From Gonatopus flavifemur (Eukaryota > Arthropoda > Insecta > Hymenoptera > Dryinidae), in NCBI GenBank assembly GCA_018340375.1, contig JAFFJZ010000020.1, positions 3,720,001 to 3,784,000 on the forward strand: 64,000 bases of DNA, written 5' to 3'. The position numbers and the translations under genes are program-made. The notes below the pieces were generated by a model, which made no database searches, was not told the origin of the DNA, and saw only the letters and a list, made by a program, of their open reading frames with translations. This document shows positions 32,069 to 44,942 of the stretch, one piece after another. Numbering within the stretch: position 1 is the first letter of the stretch; every line of letters begins with the position of its first letter.

Positions 32069-33881
32069 CAAGTAGCAACAGAATTTCAAAGTATGTACGA
32101 AATAGAAACGTTCGCAGAATGTACGAAAGAGATACGAAGAATATACAATGAACGTTTATAGAATGTTCGAATGACACTGTTTTAAATGTGCTTAGAACAT
32201 ACATAGTAGACTGCGTCACAAAAAAAAATTTCTTTTGTTTTCGAGTAAATGCATCTAAAAAGTTTCTTTGATTGGCAAAAGAGAATCTCCCAAAATTTCA
32301 ACTCGATATCTTAAAAATTGAGCTGGCGCAAGGGGGGGGTCCCCTTTTCCATTTAAAATATATTGAAAAAAAAACGTTACCCGGTAATTTCAATACTAAT
32401 GGTCGAAAAAATTTTTTTTTCAAATTTCCGTCTTCACTATCTTGTAGAGAATTAAATTCTCTACAAAAGCGTCTATCCCATATCTCGCTCAAACTCATAG
32501 AGAAAAAGTTACAGGATGTTGAAAAAGCAGAAAAAGTGAACCCATTTAACATACATTGAAAAACAATGTTTTCCGGTAATTTCAGTATGAATGGTCGAAA
32601 AAAATTTTTTTTCAAATTTCCGTCTTCACTATCTTGTAGAGAATTAAATTCTCCACAAAAACGTCTATCCCATATTTCGCTCAAACTCATAGGGAAAAAG
32701 TTACAGGATGTTGAAAAAGCGGAAAAAGTGAAAAATTATGAAAATTCCTCAGATGGGCCACTCAAATTCAATGAAATGTATATTTGGTCGCTAATACGGT
32801 TTTTCAATAGTATTTGGCATAACTTACATGATGCCAGATGGATTTTGTGAACAAAAATTTTTTGTCAACAATATGAACAATGAAATTTTTTCGTCATTTT
32901 TTATTCATTTATTTATTACGGGTGATCTAATTGAACGGGTCTGATTGGCAATTTTTTTTTCTCAATTGTATATTTGTTAGGAATAAAAGTAGTATATTTA
33001 GTTTTTTCTCAAATCAAAATATGATGGACACATTTATTTATCAATTTGTTATAAACAAATTTGTAAATAATTAACTAAAATGAATTGTTGTGAGTTGACA
33101 AAAATCACCAATGATCTGTGTTTGAAGACAGTTCGAATGCTGGATCAAACGTCGGAATCGGTCAATTAGATCGCCCGTAATAAATAAATGAATAAAAAAT
33201 GACGAAAAAATTTCATTGTTTATATTGTTGACAAAAAATTTTTTTTCACAAAATCCATCTGGCATCATGTAAGTTATGCCAAATACTATTGAAAAACCGT
33301 ATTAGCGACCAAATATACATTTCATTGAATTTGAGTGGCCCATCTGAGGAATTTTCATAATTTTTCACTTTTTCCGCTTTTTCAACATCCTGTAACTTTT
33401 TCCCTATGAGTTTGAGAGAAATATGGGATAGACGTTTTTGTAGAGAATTCAATTCTCTACAAGATAGTGAAGACGGAAATTTGAAATAAAATTTTTTCGA
33501 CCATTAATATTGAAATTACCGGGTAACGTTTTTTGTCAATATATTTTAAATGGAAAAGGGGACCCCCCTGTGCGCCAGCTCAATTTTTAAGATATCGAAT
33601 TGAAATTTTGGGAGATTCTCTTTTGCCAATCAAAGAAACTTTTTAGATGCATTTACTCGAAAACAAAAGAAATTTGTTTTTCGTGACGCAGTCTAGTACA
33701 TAGTCTATTCGAATCGTACGATATTGATTCAATCGACGTTCGATTGACGTACCGTTGTATATTCGATTGCATACGTTCGATGAATATGCATAGCACCGAT
33801 GAAACGATCTCATTGGAATGTGCATAGAACATATTTCGAATATTCGAAGAACGTTCATAGTATATTCTGATGCTGCTTGGG
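32069..33881. mobile_element. CAGCA-type element split by a foldback
   Basis: CCAAGTAGCAACAGAAT at 32069 is mirrored by ATTCTGATGCTGCTTGG at 33864-33880. Between the ends and the inner foldback lie GAACGTTC, ATGTACGAA and GAATGTTCG words like those of the CAGCAC MITEs. Confidence 0.6.
32209..33693. mobile_element. TA-flanked foldback element of ~1.5 kb
   Basis: GACTGCGTCACAAAAA follows TA at 32207-32208, and GTGACGCAGTC precedes TA at 33694-33695. The arms are near-identical in reverse complement, meeting around 33000-33060. Only the left arm has an internal tandem duplication of about 192 bp (the block containing TCTTCACTATCTTGTAGAGA at 32431 and again at 32623). Open frames occur on both strands because of the symmetry and are not credible genes. 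Confidence 0.85.
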
Positions 33882-35245
33882 CACTTTATTATAGATCATG
33901 ACAATTTAATAATCGTTCTTAAATTTAATATGGAAATATGAAATTTCATGAAAAATTTCGTATGAAATTTAATAAAATATTTATGTAAAAAACTTCATAA
34001 TATTATTTTTAAGTTTAAGACAGATTTTTCTAACAGTGAATTTCATGTCAGTTTTTGATAGGACGTTATGATATTGTTCAAATTCTACAGATTTCTTGTT
34101 TCAAGAATCCTTTATACAATGTCCTTTAGGGGAAAAAGCGAAAGATTGCACAGTGAAATTCAATTTTTATCAACCTTTCTCACTGGAGTTCAACAAAATT
34201 CAGTTCATTCAATGAGAAAGATTTATTGAACTTCGTCAAATCTCATCGGAATTGATTCAACATCAGGTTGAATCCCATTCGATTATTTGTCAATGAGATT
34301 GTATGAGTTCGTTCGACGATCATCCAGGGGAAAAAATCATGCATGATCATGGTTTGAATGTTGCATTGAGTTTCATCAATCAATGGGTTTTGATAGACCC
34401 TTTTTCATCAGGGAGGCTGGCATATTGTCAAACTCTGAGAAACAAATTCAATGCAACCCACAAATGCGAAACTTCGATGAAGTTTTGATGTTTCAATTAT
34501 GAATCAGCAAGGTCACAATATTACGAACTACAACAAAATCCCAAGAATTCTTCCGTTGGATTGACATGAACTTTTTTTTATCACGCCACATCCATGAAAT
34601 GCACTGATTCGATTCGACCACAATAAAAATATTTGATGCATTTGTATCGATTCTTCTCCCAGTAAAGAACATGTTTTCACCAAGCGCTCTTTGGTATCTC
34701 CGAAATATGTGAAAAAGGTCAGATAGACCTTTTCAAAGGTCAACATTGAGATATCAAAATTTTATTAAACGCGTTGATTTCTGAGAAAAAACAAAAGATT
34801 GCTAGAATGTAATCCAAACAACTCTTCGGGAGGATTTTCCCCTGAAATTTCAGAAAAATGATACCATTTAGATATGAATATGATAAGACCTATGTGACAA
34901 GAACGCTTAAGATTGTATACAATTTGTGTACAACTTATATATAGATTTTATTTAATTATACGCAAATTGTATACAATTTTGGATATTTCTTCCACGTGGG
35001 CATCAACAGGGCTGTCCCAAAAGCTTATTCCAAGAGCTCTTTCTCTCATGAGTGTCCACTGAGCTGACTATTCTCTTTGACCTTGATTAATATACCGCTT
35101 TATCATTAACGTTGCATTCGATGCATCACATCTTTGAATTATACAACTTGGAACTTTTCGCACACTTCCTGAATTCTTCATGAACTTTTAAATAAAGTCC
35201 AATATGGTTTTCAGTCTCGCTTAGGGGCTGTAGGGGAAGAGAGTA
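33882..35245. other. No gene recognised
   Basis: AT-rich. 34140-34420 contains TTCATTCAATGAGAAAG and AATGAGATT words like those of the CCTGGTTA MITEs, but no clear ends. A small palindrome of TTGTATACAATT words is at 34910-34980. Confidence 0.4.
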
Positions 35246-35400
35246 CCAGAGAAAAAAAGATTAAGATCTAAGTAGATCTCGTCAGATCTAAATTTTGGCA
35301 AAAATCTCCACCAAACTGTTATATCTACATATCTGATATTTCTACATATATCTCATGAGATCTACTTAGATCTCAGTAGATCTAATCTTTTTTTCTCGGG
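35246..35400. mobile_element. AGATCT-word MITE
   Basis: CCAGAGAAAAAAAGATTA at left mirrors TAATCTTTTTTTCTCGGG at right. Both arms consist of AGATCT, GTAGATCTC and TAGATCTCA words. Confidence 0.7.
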
Positions 35401-36714
35401 TAGGGAAAAATCGACGTCCCCTCCACTATAAGTAACAATTTTGTCTCGCACTACTTCTTATAAGCCTCACCCAATTCATATTGAATCATACCACATGTAT
35501 CAAATTCTGTAAATTGAAAATCTGATATTATTTTCATCTTCAACTTCCAGTGAAGGTTTGATTCACGTCTGTGTGCTCATTGAATATCAAAATGAATCCA
35601 ACATTTTCCATGGTCTCCAATTGACCAATTTCTCAGGCCAAAAGTCATACTTATCAGAAAGGCTTATGGTAAGATGTATGAACAAAAAAAAAGTGGTCTC
35701 AAAGTGGGGGAAGATATGTGCTCAGTGGAGCCGAACAAATATGAGCGAGGCTTATAAGTGATAGGCTTATGACTAGAGTGAACTGTATTCTAATTTTCCG
35801 TATCATAAAAAATATACATTTTGAACACTTCGAGGAATTCAATTGACCGACTGCGAATGCTCTTCAAGAATTCTTTCAAAGTACTTGATATTCAAAATGT
35901 ATTCTCGAAGAATATAAGTGTCACGCATAAGATATACACACTTTTATTTCACTCTCTACTGACGCCATTCAAAAGATTTTGCATATTTATAGCGAATCGG
36001 TGAAATGAACTTGAGGAAAACACGCAAACACGTGCTTCTGTGCGCATTCACCTCTATTGTTCGTTTTCATCTCATATTACGATACGTTCACAGCACATTC
36101 AAAACGTTGAATGTTCATAGGTAGTTCACATTCATCCTCCAACTTGGTTCGAATCTTGAACCAAAGTCAATTTCAACAAAAGCTCCTTGTTGAAGATTCA
36201 AAAATTTTGCTGGAATCGATGGGGTTTGTTCCCTATGGAATATGGGGTAACACTGCACTGAGAAAGAGGATAGTTTGATCCAACTGAGTTTCAGTTGCCT
36301 CAACCCCGCCACGCATTTGGATACGGCGAAATAAATTGGACTAGGAATTGACTGAACTGCCTGATGAGTTTGGAAGAGGAAGTTGTCTCAACCCCGTAAG
36401 AAATTAAGCAATCCTTTAAGCAATTGATCGTGATTTTCATGAATTTGGTTCAATTGATTCTTTCCTTTGGAAGAGCGTGAAACATATTTATACTGAATCA
36501 AAATAGTTTGAAATAACGACATGTAACATTTGATTGAATGTCACATACCATAACATCAATATCGTAGTTCAATTCATTCAATGTCATGAGTTATCCGCTG
36601 AATAGAATATAGCAATTCAATGCAATGATCGAATGAGGAAAAAAAAGATTTTTCATGTGGGCTTTCCGAATAAATTTACACAATGTTTTGGGAATTTGTG
36701 TCAAGTGTTGCCGT
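35401..36714. other. No gene recognised
   Basis: Short frames only. GTTGCCTCAACCCCGCCA at 36293 resembles sequence near 40830 and 41170, possibly an old repeat. Confidence 0.4.
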
Positions 36715-36956
36715 CGGAATGTTTATTGACCGGCTCTCCTCCTCTCCTTCCTACCATGGTCTGACATTTTCTCCCTGTTTTGTTGATGGGGGTCGTTGCT
36801 GCTTCCGTCCGTGATGCTTGACCAGTTGTGTTTTAGCGTAGACGATGCCGTCCGGATGAATTCTGAAATGCGAATTTTGCTCCACAGTTGACGAGAATCG
36901 AACTCACAACTTCCAGCATTGAAGCTGGTGCTTTACCCACTGAGCTATGGAGGCTG
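36715..36956 (-). mobile_element. tRNA-derived SINE, minus strand
   Basis: The GC-richer block begins, on the minus strand, with a tRNA-like head (36953 down to 36882) and continues about 165 bp of unrelated body to CCGACGG at about 36715. The head has recognisable polymerase III A and B boxes. No poly(A) tail or target duplication is clear, so the 3' limit is approximate. Confidence 0.6.
36882..36953 (-). ncRNA. tRNA-like head of the SINE (not a functional tRNA)
   Basis: Reading the minus strand: an A box TAGCTCAGTGGG, a 5 bp anticodon-type stem CCAGC/GCTGG, and a B box GAGTTCGATTCTC. The acceptor arms CCTCCAT and CTGTGG pair poorly and the anticodon loop is one base short. A real tRNA gene would pair better and would not run on into a SINE-like body. 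Confidence 0.65.
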
Positions 36957-37017
36957 TTCAAATAACCTTAACCCAAGAATGCCATTTTGAACATGATTCA
37001 ACCGATCTAAAAGGTAC

Positions 37018-39715
37018 AATTGAGGCCTCGGATCGAATAACCGGGCGAGCGCTCGAACCGCGGTATATGTATTGTCCAGGCCGTGATGTCACACGAAAAA
37101 ATTAAAAGTTGGAATTTCGAAAAATGAAAAAAACTAGATGATAGGTCTTGAAAAATCAATATGAGTCTCCGTTTACGATTTTTTTCTATCATTAATAGTT
37201 TTCGAGTTAAAAAATGAAAAGTACATATTTTTTTGCTCCAGAAATTAATGTTTTTCAATATTAAACTCGTTCTAACTCGCTCATTTTTCGATGTATCATA
37301 ATAAATCTTGCAGATTCTGATTCGTAAGACTTCCCCGATGATGAGGATGTTTCAAAAATTTGTAAAAGTTGATAACAATTCAGTGATTCTTTAATCCGAA
37401 GTGAAACGCATGTTTTCCAAGCTTCGCAGTAAAAAAGTGGTGGGGGAAGTTTGAGGTACGAAAAATTTCAAGCGACAAAGTTGTTCGCTAGTGTACGGAC
37501 AAACTTTGTGGACATTTTCAGATCGATTGGATCATTAGTTTGGAAAATACAGCGATTTATTTATTAGCGCGGAATAGAAATTTTTCACAATCTCACGTCG
37601 TTCAACGGCTGAACATAACGAACCAAAGGGAAGGTTGTATTCACCTGATTTTTCAACATAGATGCATGTTTTTCTGGTTGAAAATTCAAATATCAAACCT
37701 CTTTACAAGATTCGTTAACCATTGTTTTTTATTATAAACAGTTTGATTATTTATAACGTTTTTGCGAACAAACTATGGGATTTCGAGGGAAAATGTCTTA
37801 ACGAAACAGTTTTTGCTGAGGACTAAATGTCGTACTAAACATTTTTTTTATTTCTGGATTATTCATTCAAATATAATTATCATATTCAAATGAGTATTAA
37901 AATAATTCTAATACTTTGATTCTCCAACATAGATGCACATTTTTTGGTTGCAGAATCCGAATACGTAGTTATTTTTGCAACAATCGTTATCCATTATTTC
38001 ACCAAAAAAAATTCAATTTACTCACATATCACAAACACATAAAAAAACATTTTTCCAGAATTCTCCTCGTAAAAATTTGGACAAAACCATCTACTAAACC
38101 CAAGTGGATCATTTATTTCCATCTACAATCCAAACAAATTATTTCCGAACTGTTTAGGTTCTTTTAGTTTTTTTAGCCTGGCTCATTCTCGGAAGTAGTG
38201 AGCAGGAATCCTCGAATGTATTTGATAGATGACTTAATTAACGATATGTGTATATTACTATGCATATCTCAGATGCATTTAATAAGTGATATATTCCAAA
38301 ATCTTTTAGTGATTCAAGTATCATATACATCATGTTTGAAATGAAATGCAACATAATGTAAATACAATATTAATATGTGTTTGATACGTATTTGAAATCC
38401 AAGGCGCGGGGGGGTTTCTTTACTGCATTGTTTCAATCATCATTCATTTCCTGAAAGTGACGCGTTCTGTTCCGGACAAACTCTTTTTATTTTTACAGTT
38501 TAATTGGAAAATAATTGAAGTTTCAAGAAATTTTCAACAGTGTACATTTTTCAATTGCATATTATAAACATCATCATAATCTTTGAATCTCAAAGAGTAA
38601 AAATCCCACTGAACAGTAAGATAGGTTTCCTTCTGACTGCTTAGAGAGTGGAATTCCACTGTGTTCGAGTGAGAATTAACTCCTTAGGCCGTCAGAAGGG
38701 AACCTATATTTCCGTTCGAGTGAGATTCCCGCTATTTCAGATTTAGAGAATATTTATCAAGAGAATTATGTAAGAAGAAATGAAATGTTGACTGTGAATC
38801 TATGTTGGAGAATCAAAGTATTAGAATTATTTTAATACTCATTTGAATATGATAATTATATTTGAATGAATAATCCAGAAATAAAAAAAATGTTTAGTAC
38901 GACATTTAGTCCTCAGCAAAAACTGTTTCGTTAAGACATTTTCTCTCGAAATCCCATAGTTTGTTCGCAAAAACGTTATAAATAATCAAACTGTTTATAA
39001 TAAAAAACAATGGTTAACGAATCTTGTAAAGAGGTTTGATATTTGAATTTTCAACCAGAAAAGACATGCATCTATGTTGAGAAATCAGTTGAATACAACC
39101 TTCCCCTTGGTTCGTTATGTTCAGCCGTTGAACGACGTGAGATTGTGAAAAATTTCTATTCCGCGCTAATAAATAAATCGCTGTATTTTCCAAACTAATG
39201 ATCCAATCGATCTGAAAATGTCCACAAAGTTTGTCCGTACACTAGCGAACAACTTTGTCGCTTGAAATTTTTCGTACCTCAAACTTCCCCCACCACTTTT
39301 TTACTGCGAAGCTTGGAAAACATGCGTTTCACTTCGGATTAAAGAATCACTGAATTGTTATCAACTTTTACAAATTTTTGAAACATCCTCATCATCGGGG
39401 AAGTCTTACGAATCAGAATCTGCAAGATTTATTATGATACATCGAAAAATGAGCGAGTTAGAACGAGTTTAATATTGAAAAACATTAATTTCTGGAGCAA
39501 AAAAATATGTACTTTTCATTTTTTAACTCGAAAACTATTAATGATAGAAAAAAATCGTAAACGGAGACTCATATTGATTTTTCAAGACCTATCACCTAGT
39601 ATTTTTCATTTTTCGAAATTCCAACTTTTAATTTTTTCGTGTGACATCACCGCCTGGACAATACATATACCGCGGTTCGAGCGCTCGCCCGGTTATTCGA
39701 TCCGAGGCCTCAATT
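37018..39715. mobile_element. Giant foldback element, ~920 bp arms
   Basis: AATTGAGGCCTCGGATCG at 37018 is mirrored by CGATCCGAGGCCTCAATT ending at 39715. The arms (37018-37935 and about 38797-39715) differ at only a few percent of positions where I compared them, so formation or homogenisation is recent. The outer 70 bp is markedly GC-rich (GGGCGAGCGCTCGAACCGCGG). The ~860 bp centre has no coding sequence. Each arm holds the same short reading frame pointing to the centre, without a domain. Confidence 0.85.
38584..38752. mobile_element. Small GAGTG-word MITE in the centre of the giant foldback
   Basis: AAAGAGTAAAAATCCCACTG, AGATAGGTTTCCTTCTGAC and AGAGAGTGGAATTCCACT are followed by mirrored GTCAGAAGGGAACCTATATT and GAGTGAGATTCCCGC. 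It resembles the 274 bp GAGTG family in style but is not an alignable copy. Confidence 0.55.
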
Positions 39716-39787
39716 ATTGACGTAATGTCTTATGAAATGGATGAAAGTTCATATCAAATCTGTGAATATAAGTGGATCATGCTCTAT

Positions 39788-40693
39788 CCCAGGTAGGGAT
39801 TGCCAATATTGACAACTGGCCCATGCTGGGCAAAATACTGGGCTGCCAAGCATCGCGAACCAATATTGGTCCAATATACAACCGTTGTTCATTCTAGAAA
39901 CCATGCCGGGTTTCATAGGAAATGCCAATATGACAACTGGTTGCAAGCTTGGCAAAATATTGGGCTGCCAAACATGGCGAACCAATATCAACCCAATATA
40001 AAACCGTTTGTTATTTGAGAACCCACACCATGTTTCATAAGGAATGCCTATGCAACAAGTGGTTTAAGATTGGCAAAACATTAAGCTGCCAAGCATGGCG
40101 ACCCAATATCGGCCCAATATTAAACCATTTGTCATTTGAGAATCTATACCACGTTTCGTAGGGAATGTCATTACAACAAGTGGTTGAAGCTTGGCAAAAC
40201 ATTAAACTGTCAAGCACGGTGAACCAATATTGGGCCAATGTACAACCAATGTTTATTTGAGAACCTATGCCACATCTCCATGTTTGTGATTTTTACAGAG
40301 TTGTACCGATATCCCTGCTAAACATCTTATCGTTCTCTATGGAAAATTTTTAGCAGAGATGGCATGAAAAATGACGTCATTTTCTTCTCCAAGAAGTATG
40401 TTTGGAGAACCAGGTTGAAGCATGGTAAAAGTTAATATACACATCTTGGGCCAGGTCCGGTTTAATCGTATGAGCCAAGCTCCAAAGTACTTATAATACA
40501 TATATCATGAGACATTGGGCCATGCTTGGCATTGCATTCTGGCCCAATATTAAGTACCAAGCCTGGCACGAGGTTATCATCCCAAGCTTTCGCCAAGCCT
40601 GGGCCATTTTTTCTTATGGATTCTGGCCCAATATGAGTGATAATTTGGCCAAGATCGGGCCAAGCTTGGGTCATTTGTTAATTCCTACCTGGG
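39788..40693. mobile_element. Word-array element, CCCAGGTAGG ends
   Basis: CCCAGGTAGGGATT at 39788 mirrors AATTCCTACCTGGG ending at 40693. The interior is dominated by TTGGCAAAACATT, GCCAAGCATGGCG and TTGGGCC words. On the left half a ~120 bp unit containing AAGCATGGCGAACCAATAT recurs about four times (near 39848, 39970, 40093 and 40213). Confidence 0.65.
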
Positions 40694-41452
40694 ATGTAAA
40701 ATCACGTGTTTTTTCCACATGAATAGGAAATAATTCTTTTTTCAACGAACGCTTGTCTATATCTACATTGATTTTCTCTGGTTGTGATGAACTTCATGAC
40801 ATATCAAAAGCGATCGCATTGATGAGGTTGTCTCCACCCCGCCACTTTTCAGTCAAACTTATTGGATATTCGTTCAATTAACCAATTCTCCATAGGCAAT
40901 TGAATGAGAATATTATCTCAAATGCTCATCCTTTTCAATTACACCTAATGCATTTCAATCACCTCGATATGAGATTGAATCAACTGCTTAAAATGGTGCG
41001 TTCAAATTTCGTTGTGTTTCCATTAGACATGCTGATTGACTGAAACGCGCGTCTTATTTAGTTACAATATCGCTACAGGGTTGAATCAACCAAACGTGGA
41101 TTTTTGTACCAAATGACGGGGAATTTATATGAAGCGTTATTCTGTTGACTCAACCGCATACCTGCCAAACCCTTGGCGGGGTTGCCAAAAACACATTTTT
41201 TTTCTCATTGTGGACAATTTTCTCACAATTTCTATCTGATATTCCAAACCTCAACATCTAATTGGGGACAGAGGGAAACTTCTCAATCGATCTGGAATCG
41301 CAATCATGTTGGGAATCCAGGTGAAATTTATTAACAAATTCTCGTCGCTAGGAATAGTTAGTCTGTTTTGAACTATACATCTTACAGGAAATAAATCGTA
41401 TAGATTACAGCATAATTTTCGTAATGGAATCCATCTGTCTTTTAGAGCAGGG
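40694..41452. other. No gene recognised
   Basis: AT-rich with no supported feature. Confidence 0.4.
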
Positions 41453-42722
41453 CATCCCTGGTTGAAAAATCCGATTGAATTCGATAAAGAAGAATCCTAT
41501 CGGAATGAATCGAGTTTCTGCATCGAAAATTTCCAATTTATAGAAATAAAATTTTTGTTCATTGGATTGAATCGGTTTTTTATCAATAATAAAAATTCCA
41601 ATCGAATTCGATAAAGAAAATTCTATCGGAATGAATTGAGTCTCCGCATCGGAAATTTTCGATTGGTACCTATAAAAATTTTTCAACTTGATTACATCGG
41701 TTTTTTGTTATTAGCAATTAATATTCCAATTGAATCTGATGAAAAATATTCTATCGGAATGAACTACGTTTCTGTATCGCAACCATCCCATTGATTCCGA
41801 TCAGACTTCTGCTCATCGGCTTGAGTATATTTTTACAACAACGTTGAAAACCAATACCTATGGAATCTTGTTTCCAAAAAACAAGTATATCATCGGTGAT
41901 TTACTAAGAGCAATCGTTCTCTTCCGATGAATTTTGTGCGCTAATAGGATTCGATAGAAGTGTCTATCGAATCAGGGGAATCCTCATCAGGAGGATCTCG
42001 TGCAGGGTAACACCATGATTACACATCCCATGACAAAAATTTACATGGTTTAACTTCCGTTGGATGCTATTGCGGTGGGAACTCATCTGTAAATTAGATC
42101 AAACCTTGATCCTAAGCCCTTTATAACCCATCGATCAATTGTTTTCATCTCTATGTTCTAACCGTGCAAGAAGGCCATCTTATGACTCATAATAGAAGCT
42201 TCAGATTTCATCGAGCATGCGCATTTTCAGATTGAAAATGTTCTGTTCATTTTAAATCGCTACTTGCCCGTACCGCACAACCATCGTTCCTCCACCTAGG
42301 ACTTCGGTGGGATAGAGGTGGAGAATTGGTGGAGAAATGGGAGCCGTGGAAGTAAGGGAGAGGCTCCGTTGAGGCAACGGAGAGCTGACGGAGCAATGTC
42401 CGCCTCCTATATTTTCAATAAAATTCATGTTGGTGGATTAATACATTCAGATTTGGTTATGTGAATACACTATTATGAATTTTATTGGAAATACAAAGAG
42501 CGAACATTTCTCCGTCACCTATCCGTTGCCTCAACGAAGACTCTCCCTGATTTCTACCTTATTTCAACGGCTCCCATCTCTCCACCTCCATTGCACCGAA
42601 GTTCTAGGTGGAGGATCGGTGGTTGTGCTGTGAGGGTGAGGCTCTCCGATTTACCCTATTCATTCCGATTAATGTTGAATCGTTTTCTATCGGATCCTAT
42701 AGGATTTTTTAACCAGGGATGC
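41453..42722. mobile_element. MITE with CATCCCTGGTT ends and an internal ~125 bp repeat
   Basis: CATCCCTGGTTGAAAAATCC at 41453 mirrors GGATTTTTTAACCAGGGATG at the right end. On the left, three imperfect tandem units of about 120 bp carry TCCAATCGAATTCGATAAAG and TATCGGAATGAA. A second MITE (42275-42629) is inserted in it. Confidence 0.75.
42275..42629. mobile_element. Palindromic MITE of ~355 bp
   Basis: GCACAACCATCGTTCCTCCA and CCTAGGACTTCGGTG at left mirror CACCGAAGTTCTAGG and TGGAGGATCGGTGGTTGTGC at right. Inner pairs include GAGGCTCCGTTGAGGCAACGG against CCGTTGCCTCAACGAAGACTC when read in pieces. It is GC-richer than its surroundings. Confidence 0.8.
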
Positions 42723-42724
42723 TT

Positions 42725-43733
42725 CCCAAACAGCACCGAAAGTTCTCAAAACGTTTTAAAAACGTGTCCAAAGTCCCACAGATGTTGGTTTCCAAAAGCA
42801 CATTTTCCAAACGTCTTAGGAACATTCATTCAATGTGTTGGGGAGCACGTTTTGGGGACATTGTTTACACATGCTATGGTACGTTTTCAGAACGTTTTTA
42901 AGACGCTGTATTAAAAACCAAGTATTTTATTTCTAACCTATACAAATATATACCACGGAGATGCGACGTACACTGTAAAAAATTTTATCGGAAAATTCCT
43001 ATATATTTATGTGAAGTAATTAACACATACATGCGTTGAGAATTTTCCCAACTTGTCCGGAAATTTACTGTGAATTGTTGGGAAAAATCCCATAAAGTTT
43101 GGAATTTTCAGATAAATGTGTGGGAAATTTCATATAAATGTACCGGAAATTGATTTCCTAATCAGTGATTGAAATTTTCCGGTCGATGTACACAGGAAAA
43201 TTCCGATTATTTTTTACAGTGTAGTGTTCTGTCCGAGATATTTATAGTTTTACTAGGGAAAAAAGTACCAAACAGCCATAAAAATATGTTTTGTATTGAA
43301 TATTTGGAAAGATTCCTTTCCAGAAGTTGAAAACTATTGGCAGAATGTAAGTTATCAAGAATTAAGTCAATATATTAAGATTCACATAACCTCAAAATTG
43401 ACGCGAAACAAAATTTCACTATCTGCAATGTATTGAAGAGATGCAAATGTAATTTATCAAATCTATCGATACAGGCTCCACCGCAGTTCATTTGCATCTC
43501 CTCGAAATGGAGAATATTAAAAGATTTGGCACAAGTTTGATCTTTAACAAATTCTCATTTAACATGTTTCATAAACGTCCGATGGAAACCTAAATAAGAC
43601 TATACCGGACATTTGTACATCCCTGGAATGTCTATGTGACATTTTTAAAACGTCCTGGAACATTTTTTGAACGTTCTTCTTGTGACCAAGTACGTTTTCT
43701 GAACGTCCGAAGAACGTCCCAGTGCTGTCTGGG
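42725..43733. mobile_element. CAGCAC-family element with GAACGT words
   Basis: CCCAAACAGCAC at 42725 mirrors GTGCTGTCTGGG ending at 43733. AAAACGTTTTAAAAACGTG, GGAACATTC and GAACGTCC words fill about 170 bp at the left and 120 bp at the right. It hosts the MITE 42971-43221. Confidence 0.75.
42971..43221. mobile_element. TA-flanked CACTGTAAAAAAT MITE, copy 2
   Basis: CACTGTAAAAAATTTTATC at left mirrors GATTATTTTTTACAGTG at right, with TA on both sides (42969-42970, 43222-43223). It is the reverse complement of 22568-22818 and the closest match to the partial copy at 61120. Confidence 0.88.
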
Positions 43734-44942
43734 TTATAATTGGAAAAGTCAAATGACGATCGTTAAAAATCAGAGAATTTTACGCGTGACCTGTGGCGTG
43801 TAAGCTATTACATCTCGTCATATTATCTTGACTTGGTTATTGTATCCAAGACTTTATCCGGGATCATCCGGGGACATCTGTTTCTTTGTCTTTTTTTCAG
43901 TCGTTTTCAATTTTCACTGACTTGATTCATTTCTATTCGATACTATACAGTGAGGACATCATTGTCAATGTTTTCCGGTTTCTCTGCAATTGGAGAATCG
44001 AAAAACTTGTCCCTCTTCGGTAAAAAAATTGTTATCATATGTTCATAAGAACGTCATCTCATATTTATTCAAACCAAACAAAAATACTTATCATAATATG
44101 TCAGTCTTTATTCAAATAAATTCTGCAATAGAGATTCATTTCATCTCCAGTCGAAAACAAATGCTGCAAAGCAGGTGTTTTTTTCGTCAAAAAGTTATTT
44201 GAAATTATTATCATGACTATGACAATGATGATATCTTTTGAAAGAAGATTCTCCGATGAATCAATGAATGTCATTTGAAATCATGCATTGAGAAAGATTG
44301 ATCACATGCATATGAGGATTTATATTTTCTCCATACAGTATTCATACACACACACACACACACACATCCACGTGATTTGAAAAAAAAAAACAGAATTCAA
44401 AGTTCCAATGTGCAAGCGCATCACATAAAGCTGCAATATCTCTCCCCATTCAACGAATCAACCCCCCCACTACCTCCACCATACCTTAGCGCGTGCACAT
44501 ACTCTATTTGTGAATAATATTAATTAGTATGGTGAATCGCCATACGATGGCGCGATAAGCGTATCAGTTGGGACAAATCATATTTAATTCTCGTAGCGTG
44601 CTACCGGCATGTCAGTCTGTAGTACAGTGCTTCCTTATATCACGTGGCTCTTGTCGAAACAAAATAATATTCTTGCCTTCCCTCATTCATTCAAAAGTGA
44701 AACATTTGTATTTGTTTTTTCAAGGTTCACTTCTTGATTCACATCGAGCTCACCGAGTTGTGTCGAATTATCATTGAAACGCGTGTACTTGCATGAGAAA
44801 CGAAAGACGTTTGTTGGTTCTATTCTCTCGAGGATTAAAAACAGAGCGGTGAAAAATCCGCTCCAAATTCATAGAAGTGAGATCAATAACCCACGAGGAA
44901 TCGAAATCCGAAGATAAAGGTAAGCAGAATTTTATTTTTATG
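43734..44942. other. No gene recognised; includes a CA microsatellite
   Basis: AT-rich DNA with a (CA)11 run at 44346-44367. No repeat ends or coding sequence are supported. Confidence 0.45.

Noticed and set aside
32272..33452. Repeated frames of 68-130 codons with similar peptides on both strands
   Set aside because: Explained by the foldback arms and by the 192 bp duplication in the left arm.
36882..36953. Functional tRNA gene
   Set aside because: The acceptor stem does not pair, the anticodon loop is one base short, and the sequence continues into a SINE-like body.
37007..39720. Two matching 81-83 codon frames in opposite orientation
   Set aside because: They are the same sequence in the two arms of the giant foldback. 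No domain, and expected from symmetry.
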